From Enoplolaimus lenunculus (taxonomy: Eukaryota; Nematoda; Enoplea; Enoplida; Thoracostomopsidae), in the NCBI GenBank assembly GCA_030248215.1, contig JASANG010003810.1, positions 310,001-374,000 of the forward strand: a stretch of 64,000 bases of DNA, written 5' to 3'. This document shows, in pieces, positions 39,101 through 50,000 of the stretch. The position numbers and the translations under genes were made by a program. Below the pieces are notes generated by a model. The model was given only the letters and a program-made list of their open reading frames with translations. It had not been told where the DNA came from and made no database searches. How positions within the stretch are numbered: the first letter of the stretch is position 1; every line of letters starts with the position of its first letter.

Positions 39101-41567
39101 TTGTCGCATGATCAGTTTCAACTTCTTCAAACACTTTATCCAAAAATTTCATCAAAGGATTTTTGCCGCCCCTGCCACCGCCGGGTCCATGACACATTTC
39201 ATGACCAGAAACCTAAACACAAAAGCTATGATAGCCATATGGGCTCCAGTCGACGCTCAGTCCTCACTGTAACAAAATGGGGAGTCAAATTGACTGTCTC
39301 CGAAATAGGCTTTTCCTGACAACACAAACTGAGTCTAATTTGACTCCGCCAGCGTCAAGTTCGACTCACTGAGCGATTCAATGAATCAAATTTGACTCTG
39401 GCGGAGTCGAATTTTGACTCAGTTTGTGTAGTCAGGAAAATCCTATGTCCGAGAGAGTCAATTCGACTCCCCATTTTTTACAGTATACAAAAAATTTTAG
39501 ACCTCCTAGAAAAGACTTATCACCACATGTTATGAAATCAACCACATGTCATATTAAAAATGGTTCTGGCTTTCCCTAGCATGTTGATCTGGCTACAGGT
39601 CGAATTTAATTAATTTTTGGACCATTGCAATTCAGCATAAAATCAATTGAACCAGGAACCACGAACCAAGGTATGGAATCGTTCCGGCATAAGTTGCACA
39701 AATATCATACAAAAATTCAACCAATGCCTTAATATATAACCTCCGACTGCGGCGAAATGTCAGCCTTGGCCTAATACTAAATTCAGCCCATGTAACATTT
39801 TGAGAAGGGAACCATTTTTAAAGCAGTATATATAGAGTAAGCTAAAGCTTTAGATTAATTTTTTGCTTTAACCAGGCTTTACTTATACGCGTATCTTTAC
39901 GTTGTGGCTTTACGCGTAGACTTAAAAATATGCTTATACTATAACTGTTTACGCTCCTCAAAGTGCTTACAACAATGACCCTCAGGTCAAAGCAAAACCA
40001 GAATCATGAGAGTTTTGTAGTTAACTTGTTCAATGGTAAACGAACGGCACAGGTCACATATAACCAAAAGAGTAGTCGTTATAAATTAGGCACACGTTGA
40101 GATGGATATTGGGGTTAGGCTCTTGCGCATTTCATACAAGCGTTCAATCTCGCTATATTACAAATTGCAATGAGTTGAGTAATCAACTCAGAGGGAGAAT
40201 TAGGTTATGTTTGGTTGTTTCTGAGTTAATACCAGTAAATATGAACTCGTTGTGGGCTGATTTATTATTCCGGATGAGTTGATTGATTAACTCAGAATGA
40301 GTTCAATCAATTCAGAATTCCGAGTTTTGAAAAACCTAATTCAGAGCTAAGACATCTGAGTGATTCAACTCATTCTGAGTTACAGTCAATTCACTTGAAT
40401 TTATAGTGTAAAGACGCAGGGATGGGCGCTATCTGTTAAAAACCAATACCAAGACCTGACTACCGAGATGGGCCAAGAAAAGTGTCGGCTTCGGTCAATT
40501 TTTGGTCATCACCGAAAAAACAAAATAAAATTTTCAAAACAAATTATTTCTATTGCTTTTTTTGTAGTTTTTTGTGTTTTAACGATGAAATTTCATAATT
40601 TCGCAGAAAAATTCTATTCATCAGCCATCATTTAATACGTCAACAATACAATCATACTGTAGTGACCCGAATAAGAGAGGGGTAATAAGAGAAGAGCCCC
40701 CATTTTGAGTCCCAATCAATAGGAGTCCGCATCCCTAATGAGTCTGTACTTAAGCGGATAGTCCCTGAACCCTAATTAGAGTCCATAAATGTCAATTATC
40801 TCTAATTGTAGCGCATAAATGACTCCAGGACCAAACAAAGTTGAGTTCGAAACTTTAAAGCATAATAAAGTTTTGAATGTAACATTCCACAGTAACGTTG
40901 CATGATCGCTCAAGCTTTTGATGCAAGACAATTAAATGTCTAATTAAACGGATAGTTGCAATACCCGATATATATCAGTAAAGAAGAGTGGCGGAGGGCA
41001 GGTTGAAAGCAAATAAAACTCCGTAACCGAATAGCAGGAGGGTACTCTCTGAAGAGGCCAAATAAATATCAATCCCCCCGCTTATTCGGGTCACACTACA
41101 GTACATTTGTTCTATCGTCGCCTTCTGGTCTCGGTTCCAAACCAGAAAAATTTTATTCATCAGCCATCATTTACTTCAGCAACACAGTCTCAACACCGAG
41201 ACCAAGACTCCGACCTGCGCTTCCGGCCGTTCCCGAGGACCGAAACCCCAAATTCACATTGCTAGAGGGTTAAAAAATTTTAAGGAATGGCAAACAAGGG
41301 TTTTCAATGACTTACAAGCAAGGCTAAAATTTTGTAAGAGGGCGAAATTTTCCGGGGGGGGGGAGGCTCGAGCCCTCCTGACACCCCGCCACCCTTGGCT
41401 ACAATCCCGGTCGCAGCTAGCGTTTAGTTTTTATAACAAATAAATTTGCCAAATTTATTGACGTACGTCACAGTGGCTCGTGACCTCTTGCTACGCCCCT
41501 GCGGTTTCAACCAAAAACTTACCGTCTGCTGAAACACGGCAATTGCGAGTAAAAGTATCAGATACAT
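30146..41567 (-). CDS. Secreted cysteine-rich protein, unknown family
   Basis: Exons on the minus strand: 41567-41523, 39212-39004, 38237-38094, 35452-35280, 34322-34202, 33109-32951, 32392-32238, and a tentative last exon 30258-30146 ending in TAA. Every donor is strong (GTAAGT, GTAAGA, GTACGT or GTAGGT), and every junction phase matches its neighbour (0,2,2,1,2,2,1). The first seven exons give 335 residues; the tentative last exon brings it to 372. Residues 1-15 (MYLILLLAIAVFQQT) form a signal peptide, so the protein should enter the secretory pathway. A Gly-rich patch follows, then 17 cysteines spaced through the chain in the first seven exons. Charged helical stretches lie between them, and exon 7 ends in an acidic run of four Ser and six Asp. 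I do not recognise the family; the Cys-rich secreted layout recalls nematode excretory or eggshell-type proteins, but that is only a guess. Long introns are full of MITEs. Confidence 0.72.
30312..30513. mobile_element. MITE family C copy
   Basis: CCCACGTATAGAACAGAGCC to CTGTTCCGGCCCTGTACATGGGCC-type end, with several GGCTTAGGCG / GGCTTACG hexamers. Flanks AAGTTTCG and AGGTTTGT match at 5 of 8. Confidence 0.75.
30514..31112. other. Unassigned AT-rich sequence
   Basis: No exon, RNA or complete repeat recognised. It is strongly AT-rich after 30950. Confidence 0.35.
31113..31763. mobile_element. MITE family E, long copy with internal insertion
   Basis: Both ends are present (CTGTAGTGACCTGAATAAG and CTTATTCGAGTCACTACAG, each with TA outside). 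About 260 bp after the left end do not match other copies, which makes it 650 bp instead of about 450. Confidence 0.8.
31846..32010. repeat. Decayed AAGCCTA hexamer tract
   Basis: Repeated CCTAAACC, AAGCCTA and GCCTAAACCTA motifs without termini. Confidence 0.4.
32036..32209. mobile_element. MITE family C copy beside exon 7 of the secreted gene
   Basis: CATGTAAACATCAGGGGCGG left, TTACGGCCCTGTTCTATACA right, then TTGGCC. It ends 28 bp from the donor of the 32392-32238 exon. Confidence 0.75.
32440..32654. mobile_element. MITE family D copy
   Basis: TTACTTTTAGGGACGTCCCA at the left, then TTTTTTGCTTAGC and many TAGGCTTACGC hexamers, ending CTACTGTTACGGCC and ACATTGGCC. Confidence 0.7.
32724..32765 (+). 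other. tRNA-like 3' half, possible SINE or tRNA relic
   Basis: The block GGGTTCGAGCCCCACC, preceded by TAATCCGTACGTCAT, looks like a T-arm with part of an anticodon arm. No pairing 5' acceptor strand was found within 75 bases upstream, so it is not a functional tRNA. Confidence 0.3.
32875..32905. repeat. Poly-C tract
   Basis: A run of about 17 C with flanking C-rich sequence; a likely sequencing or replication slippage site. Confidence 0.8.
33506..33640. repeat. Homopurine/homopolymer patch (poly-A, poly-C)
   Basis: Several A runs of 14-20 bases separated by CC, preceded by CCCCCC runs. Low complexity inside an intron of the secreted gene. Confidence 0.7.
33758..34155. mobile_element. Family L TIR element
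   Basis: Left ATGTCATAGCCCAAGTCGT and right ACGACTTGAGCTACGACAT are inverted, and the inner CCCAATTTCGAACTGGACTA / TAGCCCAATTCGGAATTGGG blocks continue the ~70-bp TIR. 398 bp, non-coding, in an intron of the secreted gene. Confidence 0.7.
34364..34707. mobile_element. MITE family C, complete copy plus partial tandem duplicate
   Basis: A full element (34364-34564, GGCCAATGTATAGAACAGGG to TATACATGGGCC) is followed directly by a second, left-truncated copy ending at 34707. The block is flanked by perfect 8-bp direct repeats GAGTATAC, the hallmark of hAT-type insertion. The interior holds four consecutive AAGCCT hexamers. Confidence 0.9.
34901..35030. repeat. TATCCGGATAT-rich repeat
   Basis: GTGATGGGCATTGGATAT followed by repeated TCCGGATATTTATC and GGCAATTCTTCCGGATA blocks; a two-unit internal duplication, probably hAT-like debris. 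Confidence 0.45.
35476..35782. mobile_element. Two tandem family C relatives
   Basis: Two adjacent copies, each starting TATAAAGGTCAGGAGC, run 35476-35604 and about 35604-35782. Both have ACTTTTTGACTTA-like or TTTTTGACTTAGG inner motifs. They lie 24 bp upstream (in minus-strand sense) of an exon of the secreted gene. Confidence 0.6.
35832..36645. repeat. Complex repeat with CCGTCCGTCCGTC and ~150-177-bp tandem units
   Basis: Begins with an AACTCCGAGCGAAGTTCGGAG hairpin split over 35840-35890, then a GTCC microsatellite (35929-35953), then about 3.5 tandem units (36040-36600). Each unit has TAATTTGCATAT, CCTAAATTAGGACTTT and GGTGCGAG. It ends GTAGTCCCACTGCAACTGG, a terminus also found inverted at 33402. 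Confidence 0.65.
36991..37180. mobile_element. MITE family E, left half
   Basis: CTGTAGTGACCCAAATAAG then CCATTTTGAGTCCTAATTAA and ATGACTCCAGGGCCAA; the right half is missing. Confidence 0.75.
37751..37875. repeat. Four-unit GATCGGCCGGCCGATC cluster
   Basis: About 33-bp spaced units alternating GGCCGGCTGGCCGATC, GATCGGCCGGCTGC, ATCGGCCGGCCGATC and GATCGGCCGGCCAAT. GC-rich palindromes in an otherwise AT-rich region. Confidence 0.6.
38308..38515. mobile_element. MITE family B copy
   Basis: Complete, with TA outside both ends; in an intron of the secreted gene, 71 bp from an exon. Confidence 0.85.
38717..38906. mobile_element. MITE family B copy
   Basis: Left end decayed (ACTGCACAAAACCGT), right end CCATTTTTTGCAGTG followed by TA. 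Confidence 0.8.
39265..39484. mobile_element. MITE family B copy
   Basis: CACTGTAACAAAATGGGGAG to CTCCCCATTTTTTACAGTA; hybrid termini between families A and B. 53 bp upstream of an exon of the secreted gene. Confidence 0.8.
39786..39975. mobile_element. MITE family C, decayed
   Basis: GCCCATGTAACATTTTGAGA left, AGTAAGCTAAAGCTTTAG and TTTTTTGCTTTAACC inside, ATATGCTTATACTATAACTG right. Confidence 0.55.
40155..40409. mobile_element. MITE family A copy
   Basis: Left TATTACAAATTGCAATGAG, right TTGAATTTATAGTG followed by TA. Confidence 0.7.
40654..41103. mobile_element. MITE family E, best complete copy
   Basis: 450 bp from CTGTAGTGACCCGAATAAG to CTTATTCGGGTCACACTACAG, TA outside both ends. It sits between two short direct duplicates of TTCATCAGCCATCATTTA (40618 and 41156). 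Confidence 0.85.
41262..41400. repeat. Interspersed repeat family J
   Basis: AAGGGTTTTCAATGACTTACA, split at 41299-41319, plus GCAAGGCTAAAATTTTG and a G-rich run before GAGCCCTCC. Confidence 0.5.
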
Positions 41568-41929
41568 TAATAGTTTAAATTTTACAAAATTTAAGTCAAC
41601 CAGAACAAACGGCTGTTGCAGCAGACGGTTGATAGAAACCAATTCGACACCAGTGAAATTCAACAATTTATGTTTTTGACAAAAAACTTTTTTAATATAA
41701 AAAATATATGACAATTTTTCAAAAAGTTAAATAATCACAGTTTAAAAAATTGAAACTAATTTAAAAGCTGAGAGACAGTGTTGAGAATATTAAGTCAAAG
41801 TATAGCTTATTTACTTGCCAACGCACACACATCCGGAAATCCATACCTGCTAGTTTTTAATAGTCGTTTGTAGCATTTTTACTAGCAATTTTTAGACTAA
41901 ATCAGGATTTTTATTAAATTTTAGTTAAC

Positions 41930-41985
41930 TGGAAATATATATGTATATATATAAATATATATATATTTATTTATTTATTTATATT
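41930..41985. repeat. AT microsatellite
   Basis: TATATGTATATATATAAATA followed by a TTTA run. Confidence 0.8.
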
Positions 41986-42064
41986 CAAATAAACTACTAA
42001 AGTACATATACACTTTGGCCTATGTTACTTTTAGCGCCGTAACCACAGCTTATTACCATATTTC

Positions 42065-42212
42065 GGCCCATGTAAACATCCAGGGACGGAACGTTTTTCT
42101 GTGCGACTAGAAAAGAGTATTCAGCTTAGGCTTTAAACTAATTTTTTGCTTGGCTTAAAGGCTTTAGGAATATGCTTATAATACTGTTCCGCCTTTGTTC
42201 TTTACATTGGTC
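42065..42212. mobile_element. MITE family C copy with perfect 8-bp TSD
   Basis: GGCCCATGTAAACATCCAGG to TGTTCTTTACATTGGTC, flanked by CATATTTC on both sides. Confidence 0.85.
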
Positions 42213-42471
42213 CATATTTCTAAGCCTAAAGCGTAAAAATAACTTGATCTCAACCCGAAACTTTTTTGAAACTTGATTATTTATATACTCATAAAAATAT
42301 AAACGGAGCCACTTTTCTACGTACATCAAAATTACGAAATAAAAATAATTCAATATATAAGACAACTATTTCTTGAAACAAAGAAATCTGCTTCGTATAA
42401 ATTAGCAACGGTAATTTCATAAACATAAGACATTTATGTTTTAACCATTTCAGACACAAATTTCGGAGCTA

Positions 42472-42677
42472 CACTGCAAAAAATAGTGAGTCAAATTGCG
42501 GTTCTCTCCGAAATGGACTTTTCGGGACTACACAAATTGAGCCCAATTCAACTCCGCCAGAGTCAAATTCTACTCAATGAGTCGCACGTTTGACTCTGAC
42601 GGAGTAAAATTTGACACAGTTTGTGTAGTCTCAAAGAATATTTCGGAGAGAGTCAATTGGGCTCCCAATTTGCCGTG
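42472..42677. mobile_element. MITE family B copy
   Basis: CACTGCAAAAAATAGTGAG at the left; right end partly decayed to CCCAATTTGCCGTG, TA flanks. Confidence 0.8.
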
Positions 42678-42785
42678 TAGGTGTAAATTTTAGACTAGTT
42701 TATGCTAGGCTTAAGCTTAAGCTTTCTGTCAAACTTGAGTCTGTTACGCTGAGAAGGCTTAAGCTTAAGTTTTCATGTATATTAC

Positions 42786-43008
42786 TGCACAGCAAAAAAT
42801 GGTGAGTCAAATTGACTCTCTCCGAAATAGGCTTTTTTGGACAACACAAACTGAGTTAAATTTGACTCCACCAGAGTCAAATTTGACTCACCGAGAGACT
42901 CAGTTACTCGAATTTGACTCTGGCGGAGTCGAATTTTGACTCAGTTTGTGTAGTCCGGAAAAGCCTATTTCGGACAGCGTCAATTTGACTCACCATTTTT
43001 TTGCAGTG
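42786..43008. mobile_element. MITE family B copy
   Basis: TGCACAGCAAAAAATGGTGA left and CACCATTTTTTTGCAGTG right, with an intact palindromic core. Confidence 0.85.
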
Positions 43009-43469
43009 TGTATAAAGCGACACGCTGAGTTGAATTACGTCATTTTGCGCTGGATGTCTGGTTTAGCGCACGTATTAATTTGCTGTTAATAATAAATTTT
43101 GTAAGTGACAGAAAATTTTAATTTTGTAATAGATATGGGTGGCGCTATACTTGTTTTCAATATGACACTGAATGTATATAAACTTTTCTGGCAGTAACTG
43201 TGATTTAAAAAAGACCTAAATACCCCTAAATTTTACAAACAATATATTAACACCGAAAAAACCAAATATCACAAAAATCGTCAAAAAATTTTATTTCAAC
43301 ATTTTGTCTGAGGTTTGAATACAGAATTTTTGTTCGTTAGCTACAGCTATTTTAGTGGTGAAACACGGTGCCCACCTATAGTTCAAACGTCCCTTTATCG
43401 GACCCAAATTTTTTTTGTGAAAAAGTTAGACACATTTTATACATCATTCGACTCAGCTTCACAAGCTGC
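43009..43469. other. Unassigned sequence between repeats
   Basis: A GGGTGGCGCTATACTTG terminus occurs at about 43137. Otherwise nothing recognised. Confidence 0.35.
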
Positions 43470-43690
43470 GCCGAAAATATGTGTCTATCTTTTTGGCAAA
43501 ATTTTTTTGGGTCCCAAGGGGGAGAACCTAGTGGACCTTTAAAAAATCCGAACTTTTCAACAGCTCCAATATGACGTGGAATGATCACAGCAGGTCATGA
43601 GAAGCTCAAATATGCAAAAATCAAAATCAAACCATTTTTGAGCAAACGCGGGCTGGGGGGGGGGAAAGGACGGAAAAGACCTCAAACTTT
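43470..43690. repeat. Repeat family I, single arm
   Basis: Contains TTTTTTTGGGTCCCAAGGGG, GATCACAGCAGGTCATGAGA, AGCTCAAATATGCAAAAAT and GCAAACGCGGGCTGGG, in the order seen in the right arm at 44850-45035. Confidence 0.65.
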
Positions 43691-44445
43691 CAATTTCGAA
43701 TCAGTTTCGACCAATATTCATTTAAAAGAAACAAAACTTTAGAACGAACGTTGCCCAAAATAGTGTGTGATGCGTTTCATCCTGCTGAGGGAAATATAAC
43801 GTAAAAGACCCAGACATCTGGACCATTTGGGATTCTGAACCATTTGGGATTATTCTTGTAAAATGTTAAATGCTATATAGGGGAGGGGGTTGGTTTACTC
43901 CGTGGAAACACGTCAAAACGCAACCAAAACTTTGTTACGAAAGCCAGCCCCAGATATTAACGAGGCTACATAATTCGTTGCCTATAAATTGATGTCTTCT
44001 TTCCAATTAAAAAAATTTTAGCCAGAGATGAAAATGTCCAGCTGGCTCCCCCCAAAGTTTGCGTTCTGAGTCGATTCATATTGACAAGTCCTGCATTCCT
44101 AGATTTTGAATTTATTTGTACACGGGTTTTCAATGACTTTACAAGCAAGACTGAAAATTTTCTATGAGGAACAAAATTGATCCAGAAGGAATGAGCCCTC
44201 CCGCGCTCGATTGTTTTCCAAAGAGGACAAAAAAGTTCAAAGGGTGGATAGTGCTGCACCCCCTGTGTGCCTATGCCGCAAAAGCTACACAACACTTATA
44301 CATACATATATACATATTTTTTGCAATGGCCAAATGTAAATAAGCCCATAGAACTTGATGCTATCGAGAACGACGAAGCAAGCTGAGGTAGCCTGCCAAA
44401 AATTCCAAGGTGGGGGTCCCTTAATGCCAGACTGGGAGCCCCCTA

Positions 44446-45035
44446 AACTTTAAGGGGTCTTTTCGGTTATCCCCCCAGCTCGCGTTTGCCCAAAAGCGGT
44501 CGGATTTTGAAAAGTTATGCATATTTGAGCTTCTCATGTTTTGTCCTGATCATTTCACACACAAATTTGAATTTTTGAAAAATTTAATTATTTAAGGTCC
44601 CAAGATCAAAAATTTTTTTCGTCAAAAAATTTGACAAATTATATATTATTCGATGCAATTTGCAAATCTGAGTCCACTGGTGTTAAATGTTTTGTAATCA
44701 GACGATTGGTTAACGAGTTATTGTCAAATAACTGATTTGGCGCACTGCCAACGATTTGGGTCGGCGCCAATCGACTGATTGCAAAAAATTCAACACCGTT
44801 GGACTCATCTCCGCAAGCTGTATTTTATGGTATATAATTTGTTAAACATTTGGACAAAGTTTTTTGGGTCCCAAGGGGGTGGGAATTTGGGACCTTGAAA
44901 AATCGAATTTATCCAAAATTCAAATTTGGGGGTGAAATGATCACGGCAAATTATGAGAAGCTCAAATATGCAAAAATTTTCAAAATCCGGCTACTTTTGG
45001 GCAAACGCGGGCTGGGGAGATAACCGAAAAGACCC
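44446..45035. repeat. Repeat family I, foldback copy of ~590 bp
   Basis: The left arm (GGGTCTTTTCGGTTATCCCC, then CAGCTCGCGTTTGCCCAAAA) is mirrored by the right arm (TTTTGGGCAAACGCGGGCTG, then GATAACCGAAAAGACCC) around GGCGCACTGCCAACGATTTG. A further single copy lies at 54185-54480. Confidence 0.7.
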
Positions 45036-47006
45036 ATTCCACGCTGGAGGCCAAAAAATTGCAAGGTGAGGGTCCCTTTCGGTGATCAGAAATATTTTCC
45101 AAAGTTTTTGGTTAAATGTTGTAAAGGTGGGGTCCTCAAATGGTGGGTGTGGGGGCGGCTGCTCCTGCCTTGAGTTTGCAAGTTGCTCACCAAACCAGCG
45201 GAGGAAGTCTTATACTCATTCACACTAGCAGGTCCAGAGGGGGGCGCGGGGCGTTCATGCGGTGATTTCACAAACAAATCTAAGTTTTTAAAGGCCGATG
45301 TTTGCCAGGTTACGACTGAGCAACATGCCCATCCCTTTGCGCGCCCATTTCTTTCATTCCCTCCAATTTTTCATACACCAACACCGTAAAGTCAAGTTTA
45401 CATATTCGTCCGCCAGGCCAACATTTATACATAATAGCAGCATTTCCTTTCATACTATTGGTCAGTCTCGAGAGACCTTATTATAAAACAGCCAATCAGA
45501 AACTAGCAAATTAAACGCTGTCTTGTGTATTTAAACGGTAATCATTTTCGTGGACCGCAAAGAAAATTTTCCCTGCGCCCTATACCAATATTTTTATCCC
45601 TCCACTAACAACTCCTCTTAGCGGGGATGTGACAGATCCCCTTCCGATTTCGAGAGCACCTATGTTCAGGTCAGTAGCTAAGTAGGGGCCAGGGGATGGG
45701 GGTTTAGCCCCCATGAAAAATGTTTCCCTATAAGATTTACAACTTGGACCCCTTCTGAAAAATTTGTAGCCCCTTATCAAAGTGGGCTGGCTTCTAAAAA
45801 ATTTTCAAATGGGGCATTCAAGGGTTTTCAGTGAATTAAAGGTGAAAATTTTCTAGGGGGTCAAAATTTTTTCAAAATTTTTCCAAAGGGGATGAGCCCC
45901 TTCCCTTGACTACGGACCCGTGTCTTTGTTACATATCGCACTAAACCTTAGCGGTTGACGATTTCTGATTGGGCGGAATATTCTTACAAACAGCCAATCG
46001 CAAATGAGCAAGGTTTATGTGTATTTTGAACACGCAGCTACATACACTATGTTGGCGCGTATGTTTTATATGTGTATGTGTTATATGACAACGCTTCTCT
46101 TTTCTCTGTGTATATTTGAAATGACGAAATGTACAACGGGCTAGCTATGTATATTGCTGTAGTGGATAGTTTCGCTGTACGTGTATATTAGTATGGTGTG
46201 GTGTGGTGTATAGGGGTTTTTAAATTCAGGCTTTGTGTTAAAGTTTAACTTAAAATACTATATACCAGTGGCGTTTGGTGCTTGTCGTTTTTATCGTTTT
46301 GCGGTAAGTTTTTTGATTTTGATTGGTCTCGGCCGGATATCATGGCGCACAATATTTGGGTTCCGTAGCTAGCTAATAAGCGGGAAATTTAAAATTGGTC
46401 AGCTTTCATGGCGACGCGTAAGTTGTCATACAGAACGGCAGGGAAGTTACACTACTTCAACATTTTTACAGATGGATTTCTTGCATCTACAAGTAAGTCC
46501 TCATATGGCTGATTAAAGATTTATTTGAACAAAGCTATCAGCTTAACTGAAACTAAGACGTGGCCGTGGTTATTTTACGATTCAGGAAGGAAATGCGTTT
46601 GGCCCCTGATCCCGTGACATAAAATTCCTGCCAAATCTTAATATCCTTTATGTTGATATTAGTGCGAATACCAGGAGTGCAGCAGTGTTGGTAGACTAGT
46701 CCTTGAAAGGGATACCGGATACCCTAACTATTAAATAGCATGGGAGAAAGCCAATATATGTTAGCTGCACGTGTGCCTTCGCAAAAATTGTGTCGTTTAC
46801 GTAGTGAGGTGAACTTCTGTATATCTAGCTTAAACAGTTGTCTTTGTTATTCGATTTGTTTAAGAACACTATTCTCACTTTTTTGCTCAAAAAGTGCAAG
46901 ACTGGAGGTAGTGGTATATCCAGTGGTTACTGCATCATGTATATGTCGTGGGTCAACCTGCTATTCAGTCCGATTACATATAAATTTATTTTATTATACA
47001 TTACAG
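45036..47006. other. Intergenic region upstream of the zinc-finger gene
   Basis: Holds a family J repeat (45770-45925) and short TGTGTATGTG and GGTGTGGTGT runs (46060-46215). A possible 5' non-coding exon of the zinc-finger gene, ending in AAGTAAGTC near 46490, cannot be confirmed. Confidence 0.35.
45770..45925. repeat. Interspersed repeat family J
   Basis: GGGGCATTCAAGGGTTTTCA, GAAAATTTTCTAGGGGG and GGGGATGAGCCCCTTCCC blocks. Confidence 0.55.
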
Positions 47007-47052
47007 GTCTCAGATTGAGCTCAGAAGAATTTGTTGACTCGATCCTGCCGCA
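47007..47052 (+). other. 5' UTR part of zinc-finger exon 1
   Basis: The sequence follows TACATTACAG, a good acceptor, and runs directly into the start codon. Trans- or cis-splicing to an upstream leader is possible but unproven. Confidence 0.45.
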
Positions 47053-50000
47053 ATGGCTGACCAACAGAGTGAGTTTGTTACTTTGATTTGCTGTAGTTGT
47101 AGTGCAGCCGTATTTGTGTAAAAAATGCTAGCGTCAAATTTTTCGACACTGGGCTTCGGTATAGAACGGCTCATACGGCATAATTGAATATTATGGCACT
47201 GTTAGAATTGCGTGGAATTCAATGGAATTCAATCTATTCTCGGTTCTTATTAAATTCTGAGATTTTCTGCGCTCATGGTTGCTGGGAAGTTGAAAGTATG
47301 CGAAACATAGGAGTGCTTCATCTACAATTCGTCAGCGACGTTAAACCAGGTAAAATTATACATAATATCTTAAAAACATGAAATTTGTCAATTTTTAGTT
47401 ATGCAGAGGCTAGGAAAAAACAAGGTGGAAGGGTCTTCGTTTGGCTGCTCACTGCTCAGATATAAGTGGGGTTACTGTTTGAACTAGGGAAATTGGGTCA
47501 TTATCTACTTTAAATTAACAATGAATTTTGTCGTTGTTAAGCGGTCTTTATTCGGTTTTAGTAATATTTCAAACTGAAAGTGGAGAGCCGATCGATCCTT
47601 CGACGCTCGGGCTATCCGCCGAGGAACTCGCGGCATTGATAGCCCAAGCGAATACAACCACAGCTACCACAACGGCTTCCGGGGCCGCTGTACAACTAGT
47701 GGGGGGAACTGAATTGAGTAGTTCTGGGGCTGAGGGTTCCGTTGCAACTACCGCAGGAGATGGTAGTGCGACAGGGGCAACAACGGCGGCGACCACTACG
47801 ACAGCTATGTCTATCGAGCAGTTGATTGCGCAGGGTGGCGCGATTGAAGGTATAGAAGGGTTGGTTGAGGGTGCGGAAATTATTCAGTTGCAAGAAGGAC
47901 AAGTTTTGCAGACCGAAGATGGAGAGTTTGTGATTCTACAGGATGAGCAGGCGCCGGCTACGGGCGGTGCGGAAGCCGGACAGCAGCAGGTTATTGATGG
48001 GTAAGTGAATCTGGTCTGGGATGCCTCGGATTTTATTTCTAGTAGGCACTAGTTTAAACTAGGTGTTCGCTACTGCGGGGTGAGAGGCGAAGAGTTTTTA
48101 GCCTTAATTATTTAATTTTTCTTGGACATCAAACACACTTCATTGTGTAATTTTTAAGTTAGCTGTCATTTACGTATTTATTATATAATCGTTCAACAAC
48201 AGGGTGTTCGCCTTTGCAATGGTGACAGCCATCTCTCGGCCAAAGCCTCCAAACTCGCTCAAGTACGGTTCGAGGCCACTCCATCGAAATGGCTAAATCT
48301 GATTTTTCTTTGATAGTAATTTTGTGGGCAACAGTTACCCTCTCACCCAACAACATAACTGAAAAATTTCTCCCGGTTTTCCAAGAGGGGCGGTTGTAAT
48401 CCCACACACCCACGCCGTCGACATCCAGCGAATGCCCAAGTTTGTAATAGAAAAAGTAAAGTTGCTATGGAGGAATAAGGCTTTTTTCTCATTATGGACT
48501 AAGTTGAAATAAAACAATTTAGTTGGCTGCCAGGGATGAGCTGTTTCGGTCTCGGCAAGTCTCGTAATTTGGCTGGTCATGGTCTCGCTTTTCTTGAGTC
48601 TCGGTGGTTTGCAAATCGAGACCAAAGAGGTGAAAAAGAGATAACCATTTGCTATTAGCTGAGCTAGTTTGAATTGATGAAAGGATGCAGCAATGATCTG
48701 CTCGTATTTTAGACTAAATGTACAAGCGTGATCCACTAAAAATACATGCTTGTTTGCTTCATTCAACACTATGACTGTATTAATAAAATGCCAAGTTCCC
48801 TCAACCAACGTGATTATTTTATTACATTATGACAAGGTTTAGCGTTGTTCTTAAGTTTATTTTCATGTTCGCAACGTCTGTTATAATTAGAGTTGGTGAT
48901 TGTGTTATAGTTTTCAATCGTTGAGTTTGTGCCACCGTTCCTAAGTGGTGTAACTAAAGTAAAATATAAAGTTTGGCAGTCATTTATTAGTTTAATTGTA
49001 TGAATTAAAACGGTATATAATTCGTCTTTGTAGATTGGGTCTCGGTCTCGTTTTTTGACCGAGGCCGCCGATCCTTGAATTGGCTGCAACCAGGGTGCAA
49101 CCGGAATTACAATTTACCGGAACCGGAATTTGAAAATTTTACAGGAGCCGGAAAGTGAAAAATGCATTTCACCAAAAATTTCATTTTAATCTTATTTTTT
49201 GCTGTTATTTGTGTAATAACCTTAGTCGAACATAGGTATTTATTTTATTTGTTGTATTTTAGATTTTCATCATTGACTGAAGTGAAATCCGCCATCAATG
49301 GCTTATATTCTGTGATTGTCAAGATTTATATATACATTTCCAGTAAAATGCTTTTGTCCACAACAATAACCACTGCATGAACAAGCAATTCAAAAACACT
49401 AGAAGTACAAGTGGCTTGCAAAAGAGATTCTTAAAAATTAGCAAAGTTAAGAAAACGGCCAAATTATAACACCGGAATTTTTAAACCCGGTAAAAATTTA
49501 CCGGAACCGGAAGGTGAAAAAATGCCGGAACCGGAATTCCGGTTGCACCCTGGCTGCAACTAGTATTGCCAAAACTGAAGTTGGTATATACGTACGTAAT
49601 ACCGGGGTTGAGCAACCGTCGGCAAGAATGAGACTACTTTCCTTCCGATAATAGGTAGAAAATAGTCATTATTTTTTATTTTGTATTGGATGTGCTTTTG
49701 CCAAACTTAATCAGGGTTCAACCGGATACCTAAAAGTACCGGAGCTGAAGCGTAATATTTAAGTGCATATTTAAATATAAAGTTAAATTCAATCACACAT
49801 TTATATAGTATCATATACGTATGCATACTAATTGCTTTCGTTCTTGGATTGTATATTATACATTTGCTCAAAAGAACCTTAGTACCGATTATTTTAACTG
49901 GTCTTGAAGCACTTATTAATATCGTTTCTAATAATAAATAGTAATACGTATAATAGGGTTCATGTCATGCGTTTCAGCTATATATCAGGAGCCAATATAG

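Noticed and set aside
47184-47381. Extra coding exon within the first zinc-finger intron
   Set aside because: Exon 1 joins 47562 in correct phase without it, and no clear acceptor precedes it.
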